Shown one piece after another: positions 1 to 13,684 of a stretch of 64,000 bases of DNA (the stretch's first letter is position 1; each line of letters starts with the position of its first letter). Source of the DNA: Archegozetes longisetosus (Eukaryota > Arthropoda > Arachnida > Sarcoptiformes > Trhypochthoniidae); contig JAEMBT020000009.1 of NCBI GenBank assembly GCA_018873245.2, positions 15,495,794 to 15,559,793 on the forward strand. Reading direction: 5' to 3'. The position numbers were made by a program, and so were the translations under genes. Under the pieces are notes generated by a model. It was given only the letters and a program-made list of their open reading frames with translations, searched no databases and was not told where the DNA came from.

Positions 1-1336
1 TGATGTTAAAATTTCTCTGTTAGTATTGACTGTAAAGAAAATTATTTTTCGAAAAAAGTAAAGTCCAGAATTTTCGGTTTGAACTTTTATCATTTATTCA
101 ATCTTCACTAATGGACACAATTCTGACTCTCATAGACACAGAATTATATAATGCTATGAACTTTAATCAAGTTTTATCTCAATAAGTAATAGATATTGAT
201 ATCTATCGACTTATGACTCAATTTTACATAGTGGTATATACCTACTGAGTCATTTTTTCGGTGTATGCTGACGACACTGAATATTTATACCCAATTCTGT
301 ATACACCTGTTCTGAGTAGGCCATCACATACGCCGAATAATCTGAAGACTTGGCTTGAAGGCTTTTGAAACTTTTGCTTTAAAAAAGTATGCTTTCTTTA
401 GAGAATACTTTAAGATACGATCAATTAATAGCTCAGCAATTACACCTTTAAAAATGTGTGCTTTTCTTTTATCTCTGACTCTACAGTTCTCAAGATATTC
501 GACTTTCAATTTTAAATATTTACCAAGAAAATATTTTTGAAAAAACCTTGTCACTTATAGAGAATGATCCTAAGTTCTAAAGCTACAACACGCACTTTTC
601 GAGTTTGTCCCTAAACAGGTTAGTGTGACTGACATTACGTTGAAGTTTTTTCAAACAAAATCACCTCAGATGTCAACTTTTTTAATTTTAATTTTGGGTA
701 AACGATTATTTGTTTAAACTAAATGTATTGTGAAGTATGCCTTTAAGTGAGCCAACGAGTTAGTTAATAAGAAATTAACTTTTGGCATATACTTAGACAA
801 GTTTGAATATAACTAAATTGTAACACGAGTGGGCAGGAGTTAAGGCTTGTTTTATACCTATCAAGATAAACAATTTGATCAAATTGGAATAAAAATGCCT
901 CAAAGTAACATTGGTCAAGAGGTCAGCAATAAAGTGATAGCCAAAGGACAATATTAGCGTAACGCTATTAAAGTACAACAGCTTTTCAAACACAACAAGT
1001 CAAACAAATATAAGACGTATTTTATGTATGTTTCATTTATAATAATAATTATTATTATTATGCAATACAAGCGGAATGCAATGTTGATTAGTTTGAAAAA
1101 TTGATTTTTAATTTTCTCTTTATTATGTGCAATAAGTTAATCACAAATATATATCAAATCTAATTACCAATCATTCTAATCATGGGATAAATCCTTCAAT
1201 TAATAAGCGACGGATTAATACATTACAACAGCATTAATACTAATATAAATAACGATAACATTAATAACTATTTCAGTGAGACTAATGGTAAGAAACATGT
1301 AGTCAATACGTCAATAATATTTTGTTTGTCTTAAAG

Positions 1337-2414
1337 CATTGCTGGATTTGTTGGAATGACCGCCAGAACTAAGTCCAACAGTTCTGAAGCACTTAAACCC
1401 AACAGATTTATGTCTGGCGTCGTGTGTTTGGAGAGAATTAGCTCAAGACGAGGTGTTATGGCACTCGTTGTCCTGCTCTATGCGTCAATTTATTTGAAAC
1501 CAAAATTAGATAACTTGTTCTATCATAAACTTTACCTTCAATAAGATGAGAGCTCTGTCACTTTGAATGCTGACGCCAATATGGTATTTATTTCATTGAT
1601 TTTGTTGTTTTTGTTCGCTTTTTACTCATTTTATTTGATTGTTTACACTTTTACTCATTTTATTTTTTCCATCATTTCATATTGACATCAAGTTTTATCT
1701 CGACTCAACCACTTTAAAAGCTGTATCCATTTACTAAAATATAAGTTTTAGTTAAGGAGCACTTGTTTTTAGTCACAAGTATTTATTTTTTAGTTAAGGA
1801 GCACTTACTCTTAGTTAAAGAATACCGTCTTAAGCTAACTAACACTAACTTTTAGCTTTTGTTATCTTCAAATCTATGATATACTCATTTTTGATTGAAT
1901 TGATTTATCAGGGAATGGAATACTTCTTTCGTCATTCACTGGTAGATAACAAACCTCTAGAAATCGCAAAATTGTTTCATAGGGTCAAACATTAGACAGA
2001 AGACAAATGCGATTGTATCTAAACAATAAGCCTGAAATTTTGGACCATTTGGTTAATTTACAAAACTTTGAGAACCAATTCCTGCCAAACGCGTTGAGAA
2101 GATTTTTGTCAATACTTGAGGCGCCGAACAAACGAGACAATTATCTCCATTTGATGCTCGAAAAGTTTTCTCAACGCTTTTGTAAATACAATCCAAATCT
2201 TGGCCTCAATCCGGATATGGTTTACATCCTTTGCTTTTCGCTGATTATGCTTTCAGTAGATGTCTCGAGTCCTCACATTAAGAACAAAATGTCTAAACGA
2301 GAGTTCATTCGCAATGTCAGAAATGCTATACACAAAATAGATGATGAACTTTATGGTCACCTTTACGATCATATCTACCTGAAGGGTCACATCGTGCCAA
2401 ATTCTATCGATTAG
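1337..2414 (+). pseudogene. FBXO8: FBXO8-like F-box/Sec7 gene, broken, two exons
   Basis: Two exons translate to a protein matching FBXO8, an F-box protein (ubiquitin-ligase adaptor) with a C-terminal Sec7 domain. Exon 1337-1583 holds the F-box (PPELS, then NPTDLCLASCVW) and ends at ATG|GT. Exon 1912-2414 begins after CAG and holds the Sec7 part, with NQFLPNALR, SPHIKNKMSKREFIRN and GHLYDHIYLKGH. The 328-bp intron lies between codons at a point where the protein alignment continues without a gap, so this is not a processed copy. Breaks seen: TGA at 1357-1359, loss of about 10 bases near 1466-1475, TAA at 1543-1545, and one missing base near 1990. The second exon still has a 135-codon open stretch (2007-2414), and AATAAA lies at 2604-2609. 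Earlier exons for the N-terminus were not found. Family assignment is strong; loss of function is inferred from the breaks. Confidence 0.85.
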
Positions 2415-4830
2415 GTTTAAATTAAATCCTTTATAAATTTCTTTTTATACCATTCATTCTCACTATATTTTATCATTAGTTTTGTTTTGCTGTCATTCTA
2501 GTCATTGTTAAACACTATTGAAGTCAAATCAAGTTTTATGATTGTATTTATGAATTATGCAGAAATAGTATTGGAATTGATTTTAATTTTACTTCTATGA
2601 ATTAATAAAATCTAACATGCCTAATAGAGTGTGATTGTTTCAATTGAAATACTTTTACAAATAGCTGTACAATCGTTAGGAGAAAGTAAAAGCAGAAGAG
2701 AGACTAAACTTTTCGCTCAAAGATCTAAGGTAATAGTTGATCATAAAGGAGCCATCACTTCAATCTCATCTGCCATCAGACGCGAATAACAGATGGCATG
2801 AAGAAAATCGACTTTTTCCTATTTCTAGGCTCTCCTGATACTGAAATGACCTAACTTGCAAAACAGATCATCAAATATCTGTATCAACGTAAAGAGGAGA
2901 AACACAAAGTGTCAAAGTCTGTTGATTTTGTGATCTCTAAATACTTCAAAGAGAAAGTAATTCGTTCGATTCTGAAACCACACTTCAAAACGAGACCAGT
3001 TTTTAAGCAGAACTAACAAATTCGTTGGCTATTTACCGCTTTCGAGATCAGAATTGAATCAAAAAGTGTTCAAATAATTACAATTTTGAGTCGAATAGGC
3101 TGAGAATAAACACATGAATGCGAGAAATGAAAAAAAGCTTTAGCAATGAGGGGCACACATAATAAAACAATTTTTACTGTTTATGCATAGAACAACTTAT
3201 TAATTGATAAGTTTAAAGATTCCCTTTTTCAGCTCTTAAACTTCGATATAAGATAAGGTACTATTAGACTAACGAGTGAAAAATATAGCCAAAACATTCA
3301 AACTTGAAGTTCATATGATTATGTTATCAAACTTTTCAATCAAAATACTATTAAAATAACTTAATTCTAATACTTTCAATTATAATTAATTCAACTTTAG
3401 GGACATTTATAAATATTTTTAAGTGATTATGTTAAGGCTTTTTATCATTTCTCGCATTGACATGATAAAGTTAAATTGGTATAAGAGAGTGACTATTAAC
3501 AGCTGGTGAATATAACGTTCAATTAAACACGAAATCGAGCGAAGGACCACTAATTAGATTGATTTAGTTGAGGGAAGCCTAGAGCTTAGAGTTAGTGTTC
3601 GTAAAACTATTGACGAAGAGAGCGAAAAGCTTACTATTATTCCTATGCATTTTGAATCGTATAATATGCTTATCCGACAAAATACAGCCTCTATTATGAA
3701 TATATGAATCACAAAACTAATTTAGCTATCATTCCATCAAACATGTTTATAGGAATATAAAATTTCAAATAAAATACAGCTTAAGCTTTAGTCTGAAAAA
3801 GTGTATATTTATTTTAAATTGAGTTTTGGATGAATAGTGGTGTCGATGCAGTAGTCAAGATGAAATCTAATTATATTATTTAAACAAATGTTTGCAAACT
3901 TGACCTGAACTTATCTGACCTTATCTAACATAAAATTAAGAAATGATAAAAATATGTTCATGCGATACCATATAATATATAATTATTTGTTTGATAGTTT
4001 TATTCTACGATTCATTTCTAAATAAATAATCGTATACATCAATAAACACTTAAGGCATCTCTGATTAGGTGAGTTAAGTTTAAAATAGCTAATTTAGCTA
4101 GAAAATTAATTTAATATTGGGTTACCAGTTTTGTTTGAAACTCTTCACATTTAGTCAACAATTTTCAATGCCAAGGCTATTTTAAATGTTACCCAATTTA
4201 CGATTATAAAACATCACACAATTCTGTATTCTATTTATTTAAACAATAATCATTAAGTTTTATCCAAATAAAGTGTAATTCATTTTGAAACAAATCTTCA
4301 GTTTGAGTAAACAGTCCCTTTTGTCTGTCCAGAGATTTTCTCAACAATGAATATTCTGTCAATAAGCGCAATGATTTCAGTCTATACGAACGTAGCCTCT
4401 ATCATAAAGAGTGGATAAAGAGCTTCATTATTCGTGATATATTAAACATATCCCTGATTCTAATGTATTTGAACAGAAACTTAAAGAGAAGCCGATCACG
4501 CAAAGTGCAATATTCTCTGGTTAAATTGCTTTAGAAATGTTTTGTACACCCAATTTTATGATTTCTGAGTTCTAGTTATAAAGTTCATCAGTATTTATAT
4601 CTTAAATCAAAGAAGTTTTCATAGTTAATTTGCTTCATTTTTCAATTGAATCACTATTTCTATGTATTATGTCTATATGTAAATTGCCTAGCTTAAAAGT
4701 CCTTCAAAGTTGAAAAGTAAAAATGAAAATAATAAGCATTGATATATAATAATTGTTAACATACGAAATAATTAATTATATGTAATTTAAGGATCTTTAT
4801 TTATATGATTAAAAATTGATAGTGCCGAAT
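2415..4830. other. Intergenic stretch with two unrecognised ORF scraps
   Basis: Beyond the 3' end of the FBXO8-like gene no recognisable gene was found. Two stretches read like decayed coding sequence: about 2853-3016 (+), rich in Lys and aromatic residues and ending in TAA, and about 4310-4530 (+), open for roughly 65 codons. Neither matches a family I recognise and neither has convincing splice sites, so they may be chance. Confidence 0.3.
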
Positions 4831-4840
4831 TTGCATATAT

Positions 4841-4918
4841 AAGGGACCCCGAAAAGAAACCGGCGATTTATTAGCATTATATTATTATTAAATCGCCGGT
4901 TTCTTTTCGGGGTCCCTT
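4841..4918. repeat. Perfect 30-bp-arm hairpin
   Basis: Arms 4841-4870 and 4889-4918 are exact reverse complements over 30 bases, with an 18-base AT-rich loop. The base of the stem extends a little further as alternating A/T. The arms are GC-richer than the surrounding DNA (AAGGGACCCCGAAAAG near the outer end). It could be a very small fold-back element or a small-RNA precursor; the sequence alone does not decide. Confidence 0.85.
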
Positions 4919-5049
4919 TATATAATGAGTAAAACTAGAAAATCTGGAGCTGTAACTTCAATCCTCTCGCCGGCAATAGCAGGACGAAACTGGAGATTCC
5001 TGGTTAAACCTGAAGATCTAGCAACCGGAATATAGCAAAAATTAGTGTC

Positions 5050-7890
5050 ATTCTCAATAGTTTAATGTTGATCATTAAGTTATGTTGATTTTGTCAAAAT
5101 GCCAAACAATTAAGTTCGCAAAGAGTAATAAAAAAATTTGGTAATAGCAGAGTTAAACGCAATCATTGATGTGTTTCGTACAAATGGAGTATAGTTTTTC
5201 GTTTGCTCAATAAATTCAATGCATTCATACTAATTATAACAAAACATATCAATTATTTAATGTTAATCCAAACAAATTTTAGACATTGGTTTAGATTAAC
5301 GTTAGGTAATTTTTAGAAATTTCTAAAATGTCCCGGAAATAATTTTTTAATTTTGAAATCTGTTATTTTTCATTAAAAATTAAGATATGATAAAAAAATA
5401 AGGATTAATACTGAAAATATCAAACTCAGCACCAAAACACCTAAAAAGTTAACCATGAAATGTCTTAAATCCGGATTCAAAGCTTAACAAAAAACCACCT
5501 TAATTTAGTTTGACAACATACAAACACAAATCAACCGATAACACAATTTGACTCATTTTTAACAATTAAGCAGAAACTTTAATGAATCAAACAAATGTCT
5601 GAATTGTTTGCAAAAATACTTTATTTTAGTTTTCAACTAAGTCCATACCTGTCTTTTACTTTCAAAAGATTAATTCTAAAATATTATAAGAGATTTACTT
5701 TATTAGAAACAATTAAATAAAGTATTTTAAGAGTTCATTGTGAAAGTTGTTCGGCATAAATATTAATAAACTTTAAAATTGAGTTATAATAAAACTTGAT
5801 CAATTTACTCGATATTTGAAAGAGTGATTGCCCCGTTTGATAGTTTAAATATATATATATATTTAATAGTTCCTATCCTATAATTATACACTCTGTCTTT
5901 CTTCTTGCTGCACCAGACTAAGTCAGTTTACAAAACTATTGAGTATTTACGCAGAGTACACTCATCCATTTGGGTTTTATGCACCCATAAATATAGGATT
6001 CAAGTTATGTTCTCAGAATAATTGTCAATAATCAAACATTTTCGAAAAGTTTTCTAAATTTTCAGTCAGTTTCCAGCATTTGAAATTTCTCAGTAAATAC
6101 TTCGACAATATCTCAACGCTAGTTTAGATCATTAAAAACATTATATTTTTGGTGTATAAGATGAACTATAAATTATTGTTGACATATAGAGTCTGAAAAA
6201 TGTTGTTGATTTTGTTTAAACCATTTATAGTCTATAACCCAAACAAGATTTTAAATGTTTTTCAGAAAAGCTTCTTTAAGCTGAAGAAATAGCAACTCGG
6301 TTACTGAGCAAAAGAACTTGACACGATTTTTTATTTTTCTTCCAACAAATGTAAATATTGATACTTAAAAATGAGAAAAGCCATAAAATACAAGTGAAAG
6401 ACATTACAACTTTGAAGAGATCTTAACATGTTTTTGTCAACGAAAGACACAAATTGTTCAGACTTTATTTAATAATCGATTTTGGAATAAAAATAGCTTT
6501 ATTACTGTTAATAGTAGAATGAGATTGTTCATCTTACACAGATCTTATAGAACATGTTTGCTTATCTATAATTAGGTGTTGTGAGCTGGAAAAAACTTCA
6601 AATTTCTTTTATGAGACTATAACATTTTATTTGAGACGAATATAATTTTAGTTTTATTTTTCAGTATTTCGTTTTGCTCAGCCTTTATCTTATTCATAGA
6701 CAGCAGACACATAAGTCATTCGCATTGATATGTTTGAAGAATCTGACCTTCAGTTATTGAATATGAGTCTCTAAACTTCTTTATCATTTGTGTGTCATTT
6801 TGAGACTGTCATGATTCTCGGGCTTTAGTTAAAAATTCATATCAAGTTGAGATAAGTCATAAATTTTGGACTATTTTTTAAATTGAAATTTAATGGATAT
6901 GATAAGTTTGGTACATTGCTTTCAAGTTTGTCGATTTTAACTATTCTTTGTATAAATAAAATACAAACTTAGAAACTAAATATAGATTTACAGCTATGTT
7001 CTGAGGGCACACTTGAAGGGTTACTGGCACTTAAGGCACAATTATGCGGCAAATCGGTATTCAGAGATATTACTCAGAAAAGTGAGCTTCCCACACTAGC
7101 CCTTAAACCTTAGAATATTTGAGGACTTGACTGAGTACCCTTACAGCCGTTAAGTAGGCATTTGCAAGCATAACAGCTGATTGTATGGATATCAGGCAAT
7201 TGGTTTCCAATGTCATATCATACAACACCAGTCAAACAATTGTTGACCTTAAGTCATATAATTGACCTTTATAAAGTTGAGACTTGAGGATTTATTCAAG
7301 ATATAGTCTTAGAATGCAGTCGTTGATGAAAAATTTAATAAAAGTAAATTTTTTTTATAATTTTCATTCGTAATAATCCTATTCCATTTGAATATATGTA
7401 AAATATATTTTTGACGCCTTAAGCTTACAGAAAAGTAGCGAAACTCATTAGATCAAAAGAGTAGTATTTCATACAAAAAATATATGTGAATATAAACACT
7501 TGACAAAGCAAAGCATAGTCACTGAATAGAAATAACTTTTGGATAATATTTCATAGTTTATAACTTTCTTATTTGTTTATTTGATAAGAGTTAAATTGTG
7601 TATGTTTTTAAGCTTAACAAGAACTGGAAAAGTGACACTAAAGTGTCACTAAAGTGTCACTAATATTCTCCTTCGTGACTTGTATTCAATTTCCCAACTT
7701 TTCAAACTTGTGTAATATTATTTTGAATGAAAGAGAATTTTTATGAACTATGCTTATAACAACCTAGAACCTTCAGAATTAAGCCTTTTTTAATGATATG
7801 ATGTTCTTGTTACTGAAATAAGAAAATCCTACAACAAAAGGAGCAAAACTTTTATAACTTAAATGTACGAATCTACTAAGACTTGGTTTA
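5050..7890. repeat. Old tandem duplication, copy 1
   Basis: Similar in order and orientation to 10757-14205. Matching anchors are 5066-5297 with 10757-10997, about 6150-6240 with 12010-12070, 6470-6980 with 12710-13220, and 7440-7885 with 13770-14205. The offset drifts from about 5.7 to 6.3 kb because of insertions in the second copy. No long ORF, RNA gene or splice structure was seen. Confidence 0.75.
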
Positions 7891-10540
7891 AAATATCTCA
7901 TGAAAAAATTATAAATATGATAGCAAACCAGTCGACTGATCAAAATATAATATTTTTGAATAAGATTAAACATATATGAACAACAGGCGTGAGTACAAAT
8001 TCTAAAAACAGTAAAGAATATTTATTATGCGTTGATTATAACCGGTAGGAAAATGCTGTAACCTCTATAATTACATTTCACTATATCGAAAGATTTACTA
8101 CAGAGACCCAAAAGTAACTCAGTAGTGCACACACTCCAAAATATTACTTTGAATTTTACTTTAATAATAATAATAATAATAATAATCAGAATTTGATTGA
8201 AGTTATTTCTGAACTATGTTGAGCTTATAAATATAAATAAACGAATCAAAATATAAAAGAAGTAAAAAGTTCAAACACTCAACTCAAATTTTGAGATGAA
8301 AACGTTGAAAAAATTTTAGAAAATCCTTAGGTTTATTGACTCAGAGCTCGGTTCTAATAGAGTATTTGACACTGATATATTTCAAATTTTCACTTATTCT
8401 GTTCTTATGAAATGTTTTTCAATTTAGCACGAAATTGAAGAAAGCCTTAAATTCTAAATTTATCTCTTTTCAGATGAACTTTAATAGAATCGTAAATTTG
8501 TTTAGATCTATACTTGATATGAGTGTATAGATTGGCAAAGTGTAAGACCAAGATCATGTAATAAGTACCTATTATGAGTATAGCGAAGGTATTGACAGTT
8601 AAAATTAATTAATAATCCATATATGGATCCAAATAAGCTATTGTTGAGAGAATGAACGGGGAAACAACATGGGGACATCTGTAATGATGAGATTTTTATT
8701 CAGATTTTTAGCAACCGTACATCAGTAAAGATCCAAATAAAGTTAGTTTCTATGGCTCAAATCCTTATAAAAAGAACTTTTAAGATTTCAAATACTTTAA
8801 GATTTCTTACGATTTTTATGAGTTCTTTTGCTCATTAGAGAAAATACTTCTTACTCTATGAATAGATTTAAAAAACTTGAAATCCACTAACAATCATATT
8901 ATTTGTCTAGAAACCATTTTTCATGAATTAATATTAAGTCTTTATTATCCGCTTATGTATCCTTAAGATGAAGATAAATCTAAAATTAAGCTTTAGATGG
9001 CAATTAACTTGTCAAATACTCATGAAAAAATGATTTACTCTAAATATTTTAGAGAGTTAGGAGTAAAAACTCTGAGCGTGAATGAAAAATAATCTATACA
9101 ATTTAAATAACTATCATGTACCATAAATAATGTTATCTTTAAAATGTATTTTTGAATAATACTCTACTGTTAAGTTTGTTTGTTTCATATTGAAAATTAA
9201 TCTTAAATTTTGTTTATCATTACTTTTACTGATAGGGTAATAATCAAAATGTCAATCAAAACAAACTGATCGAAATTTTATCATTTCTGATCTTCAACTT
9301 ACTTTGATGTAAAGCTAAACTTCTAAAGTCCCATACAGTTGAAACAAACGGATCAAAAATGAACTTGATATAAAAAGTCATAGCATCGTTTATTTGTAGT
9401 CTTAGTGTAGGTTTAGTTTATTCTTTATTGTGTAGAATGCTTTGAATGTTAGATGTGACTTGAGTTGCTAGATCTCAGATTTCGACCTTTAATTATAGGC
9501 ACCATACGATGTAGTTCCAAGTTTTGTGTCTTTAGTAATATTTATGTTATAAATTCATATAAACAGTCGTTGAATCGGAAAATAAAATCTCATAAGTATA
9601 TTCTTGAATTAAGAAAATTTTATATTCAAAGACTTCATTAATCACTCTATTAATTTGTGAGTTTTATTAACACTGAAACAAACTCAAATCATAGTGAATT
9701 TAGCTTATTTTCATCTAAAATAGCTTCTACAAGATAACTAAAACAGGATTTTTGGATTAGAAGCTCTTTATGAGTAGATGTTTCTCACTGCCGTACATAA
9801 ATCCGTACATCTCTAATAGATTATAGCAATCACTTGTTTCCATCTAATATTTTTCGATAAATTATTTATTGATTATTTTACAAAATCTTTTCTTAACAAT
9901 ATTCTTATTTTAAGGTTCGTTCAAAAATTCAAAATATTAATTTACAGTTTCTAATAAACAAGTTTGAAAGAAGTTTGAGCTCGTTTCTGCTAGCAACGTA
10001 AATATTAAAATTTTAAAAGTTAGTTTTCCAACAGGGAAAATCATTCTGAATAATATTCAAATTAACTGATGAGTTTAGGTTTCATTTTTAACAATGCAAA
10101 CACAGTAATGAGTCTGATTTTCAATAATATGAAATAAATTGTGTGACAGAGTATTTTGGATAAAGCAAATAAAGCTATTGACACATTTCGTTTGATCAAT
10201 GCAAATTGAAAGTATTCAAAGAATTTAAGGATTTTCATGGAAATTTGGTAGATTAAAAATATCTTCATAGAGATAACGCACTTTGTTTGATCTTATGGAC
10301 AAAACATTATATATTGATTAATTGATAAGCATACGGAATATTTACTGATTCTATCAGAATATTCAAAAATCTTCTAATTTTCCTCTAAAATTTTTAAAAA
10401 GTTTCGTAAAAATATTTGCACTATATTTATGTAACTCAGCTGAGTTAAAAATAACAAATTATTTAGTTTAAAAGGTTAATATAATTACAAATATATTGTA
10501 GTAAAAAATTAATGAGAATCTCAATAACTCAATTTCTGTG
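7891..10540. other. Non-coding AT-rich stretch
   Basis: No recognisable coding exon. It contains an AAT-type microsatellite at about 8160-8186. The short ORFs here are AT-rich and look like chance. Confidence 0.6.
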
Positions 10541-10543
10541 ATG

Positions 10544-10757
10544 AGGGTGACCAACTCATGTTATGTTTGTTCTGGGAGATTCTCAATACAAAGGAAGAAG
10601 TATGAGATTTTTTTCTTTATTCGTACGAAATACACAAATTAGAAATGAGTGGTATTTCTGCCAGCAAAAACCCTTAAAACCCTTTTCGTGAGATCGTAGT
10701 TTGGACGTATATCCCAGGATTCTTCCAGACGTTTCAGGAAATGTGGTCACCCTGTTT
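10544..10757. mobile_element. Small element with AGGGTGACCA terminal inverted repeats
   Basis: AGGGTGACCA near 10544 is mirrored by TGGTCACCCT near 10747-10757, about 210 bp apart, next to the start of duplication copy 2. No clear target-site duplication was found and the interior has no coding signal. Possibly a short non-autonomous DNA transposon. Confidence 0.4.
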
Positions 10758-11431
10758 ATCATTAAGTTTTGTTGGTTTTGTCAGAATGCCAAACAATTAA
10801 GTTCGCAAATGCTAATAAAGAAAAATTGGTAATAACAGAGTTGAACGCAATCATTAATCTGTTTCTCGTAAATAAAGTCGTTTCTCGTTTAGTGAAATGA
10901 ATTCCATGTATTCATACTAATTATAGCAAAACATATCAATTATTTAATGTTAATCCAAATAAATTGTGGGCGTTAATCTAGATCATTGTTTTTGAAACAT
11001 CAGATTAATTATAAATTATTTTTGATCTATACCCAGGCTTTTTAATCTGGCTCAATAAACAGGAAGACTCGAGTTAAAGGACTAAGTCGTTAAATACGTA
11101 TCAGGCTTGAAAGTCGAAAAGTACTCTATTTTCGTAACTGCAGCTATAAGTGAAAATTTTATTTCTGAAAATTTTAGTTGTGTGGGTAATACATGGGCAA
11201 TACTTCTTAGTTAAAAATACAAAGAGCTTATAATTACATTTTATGATTCATTCAACATTTGTCTCAATAAAAAGTTAACTGACTACTAACGACGAATCTT
11301 CAATCATTCTGGTATCAGAGCTGACAATATTTATCAATATCTCAAGCTTTAATTTATATAATTATAAGAATTGAAGAAGTAAGAAATGTTTATTGAATAT
11401 TAGTTTTCAGTTTTACTTCATTGCTTATAAA

Positions 11432-11618
11432 TAGAGCTGTGATTTTTGAAAACCGTTCTTTTTCTTCAATTGTTATCTTCGGTAATCATCAAAATTCGTT
11501 CATTTATGTATTTTTAATTATTTAAAATCTAAAAGACATAAATCAAACGAGTTTTGATAATTACAGAAGATAAAAATTGAAGAAAAAGAACGGTTTTCGC
11601 CGAAAAATCACAGCTCTA
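11432..11618. mobile_element. hAT-type MITE with 8-bp target duplication
   Basis: A 187-bp element. Its ends TAGAGCTGTGATTTTT and its complement continue into long imperfect inverted arms. Flanking octamers CTTATAAA (11424-11431) and CTTATAAG (11619-11626) match at 7 of 8 positions, as expected for hAT insertion. It has no coding capacity. A decayed relative of one half lies near 60780-60870. Confidence 0.8.
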
Positions 11619-12394
11619 CTTATAAGTCTTAATATTTTCGAAAGTTAAACAAGGAGTAAATTTCGGCTTTCAAGTCCTCAGGGCTTACATATGTAGTAGA
11701 AACGTCAAACGAGGCACTCAATAATTGAAACATTATGAATTAAGATTTTTAATAATTAAACTTAAAATTTATTAACATTTAATAATAAAGTTTTATAATT
11801 AATCTCTTGAATTACTTTAGCAAACAACATATATTTATTTATTTGAAAATTAAAATAAAGTATTTTTATGACCAATTGGAACGTTTAGTTTGAGTTTTAC
11901 TTAAATGTCAAATAAATAGTAGAAAATTAATAGAAGTAGGCTTTTGATTAGTTTTCAAACTTGTAGTCAACTCAACTTGTTTACAAATTGCCGAACTAAA
12001 TAAAGGCGATGTATAGTCTGAAAAATTGTGTTCATTTTGTTTAAACCATTTATAATCTATAATCCAAACAAAATTTCGATGCTTTTCGCTCAATCTTCAA
12101 ACAATTTTTACGCTGCTTTCCCATTCAGAGATTGGACTAGACTTATATATCTATCTATATTATAGGATACTTTTAGGATAAATCTGTCACTTCAAAACCC
12201 ACTTGACTTTATTCACACCTAATAGAATGAGTCGCTTCAACGATAGCTATCATAATAGGAACAAATGAGAGATCGCAAGATATGATCCTCAATAAACTAG
12301 AGAGCATAAACACTTGACGTAATTTTATTATTCTCAGTGAAACTCTTGTTAGTATAAAACTTTTGACGAGTGTCACAAACTTGACTTAAAAACT

Positions 12395-12580
12395 TAATGA
12401 TCCTTAATAGCAACCAGAAGTGATGCGTTGTTACGAGATACGTCATCTAACCATAACATAGAGGATGTTAACGAACATATCCAACATTCAATATAGTGAT
12501 TAAATCAGATTAGAAATCAAACTCAGTGAACAACTGATGCACATCGTAACGAGCTTTTCTAGTTGCTATCAACGATTATT
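12395..12580. mobile_element. Inverted-repeat element, TIR with AATAGCAAC core
   Basis: About 45-bp imperfect terminal inverted repeats: the left end reads CCTTAATAGCAACCAGAAG and the right end is its imperfect complement ending in TTGCTATCAACGATTATT. A related longer element lies at 13333-13684. It appears absent from duplication copy 1, so it was probably inserted after the duplication. Confidence 0.6.
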
Positions 12581-13332
12581 AGGTCATCAACTGTAAGATT
12601 CATACACCAAGATAATAAGGTTTAAATGAAAATATAAATCTGAAATAATATTCTTCATGGGAATTCAGCACATTTTAGTCAACAACACGAAATGCACGAA
12701 TTCATCTGATTTTATTTGATGATCGATTTTGGACTAAAAATAACTTTTAATACTGTTTGCTTATATTAGATTTGATTCATAAAACAGCATTTTATCGAAG
12801 ACAAACAGATTATACGGAATATGTTTGCTTATCCATCATTAGGTCTTATGAGTTAAATAAAAATCATTTTTGCCAAAATAACCTTAAATTTTCTTTTGGG
12901 AGGCTCTCACATGTCTTTTCAGATGAATGTGATTCTAGTTTTGTTGAGCTTTCGTGTTATTCGCAGATAGCATACACATATGTCACTTATTTTGATGTTT
13001 GAAAAACCTGGCTTTCAGTTATTAAATACGAACTTCAAAACTTCTTTCTCTTTGTACTTCGTAACTAACCCTTAGGCTTTGATTGGAAAAGAAACCGATG
13101 TCAAGTTCAGATGACAAGTCATAAAAATGTTAACTCATTTTCAAGTGAACAACTTTATTGGTTTTAAGTTTATCGGTTATGACAATTCTTTTTGAAAGTG
13201 AAATATAAGCTCATAACCTAAATATAGATTCTATAAAGAATTGCTAAAATTCAATTACTTCAAAGTAAATATCACTCATAATAATTATTTGCTATTTGAA
13301 TACAAGCCATATATACACATAATAAAACAATA

Positions 13333-13684
13333 AACCTCAATAGCAACTATAATTGGTACGTTATGATGGGATGCTTCCTATTTTGCTATAATATATTTGA
13401 TATGAATAGACTTATTTCATATAAAGTAGAAGCAGAAAAGTAAACGCCACTCGGTACTGAATAACTAGTATCTGATTTTTCGAAACGTATGATACACGTG
13501 ACATACACTGGAGAGAGATTCTACATAAAACTAGTATCAAGTGTTCAGTGGCATCCAAAACTTAGACGTACGTTATTCCATACAGAGTCACAAATTTAAG
13601 ATGAAATTTGCTAGCAAATTGATGCGCACCATACGAAGGCCGCCATAGCAACTATGTTTTACTTGTTGCTATCGAGGATTATAA
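13333..13684. mobile_element. Second inverted-repeat element of the AATAGCAAC family
   Basis: Left end ACCTCAATAGCAACTA and right end TTGCTATCGAGGATTATA are imperfect complements and resemble the ends of 12395-12580. The interior of about 300 bp is non-coding. No clear target duplication was seen. Confidence 0.55.
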
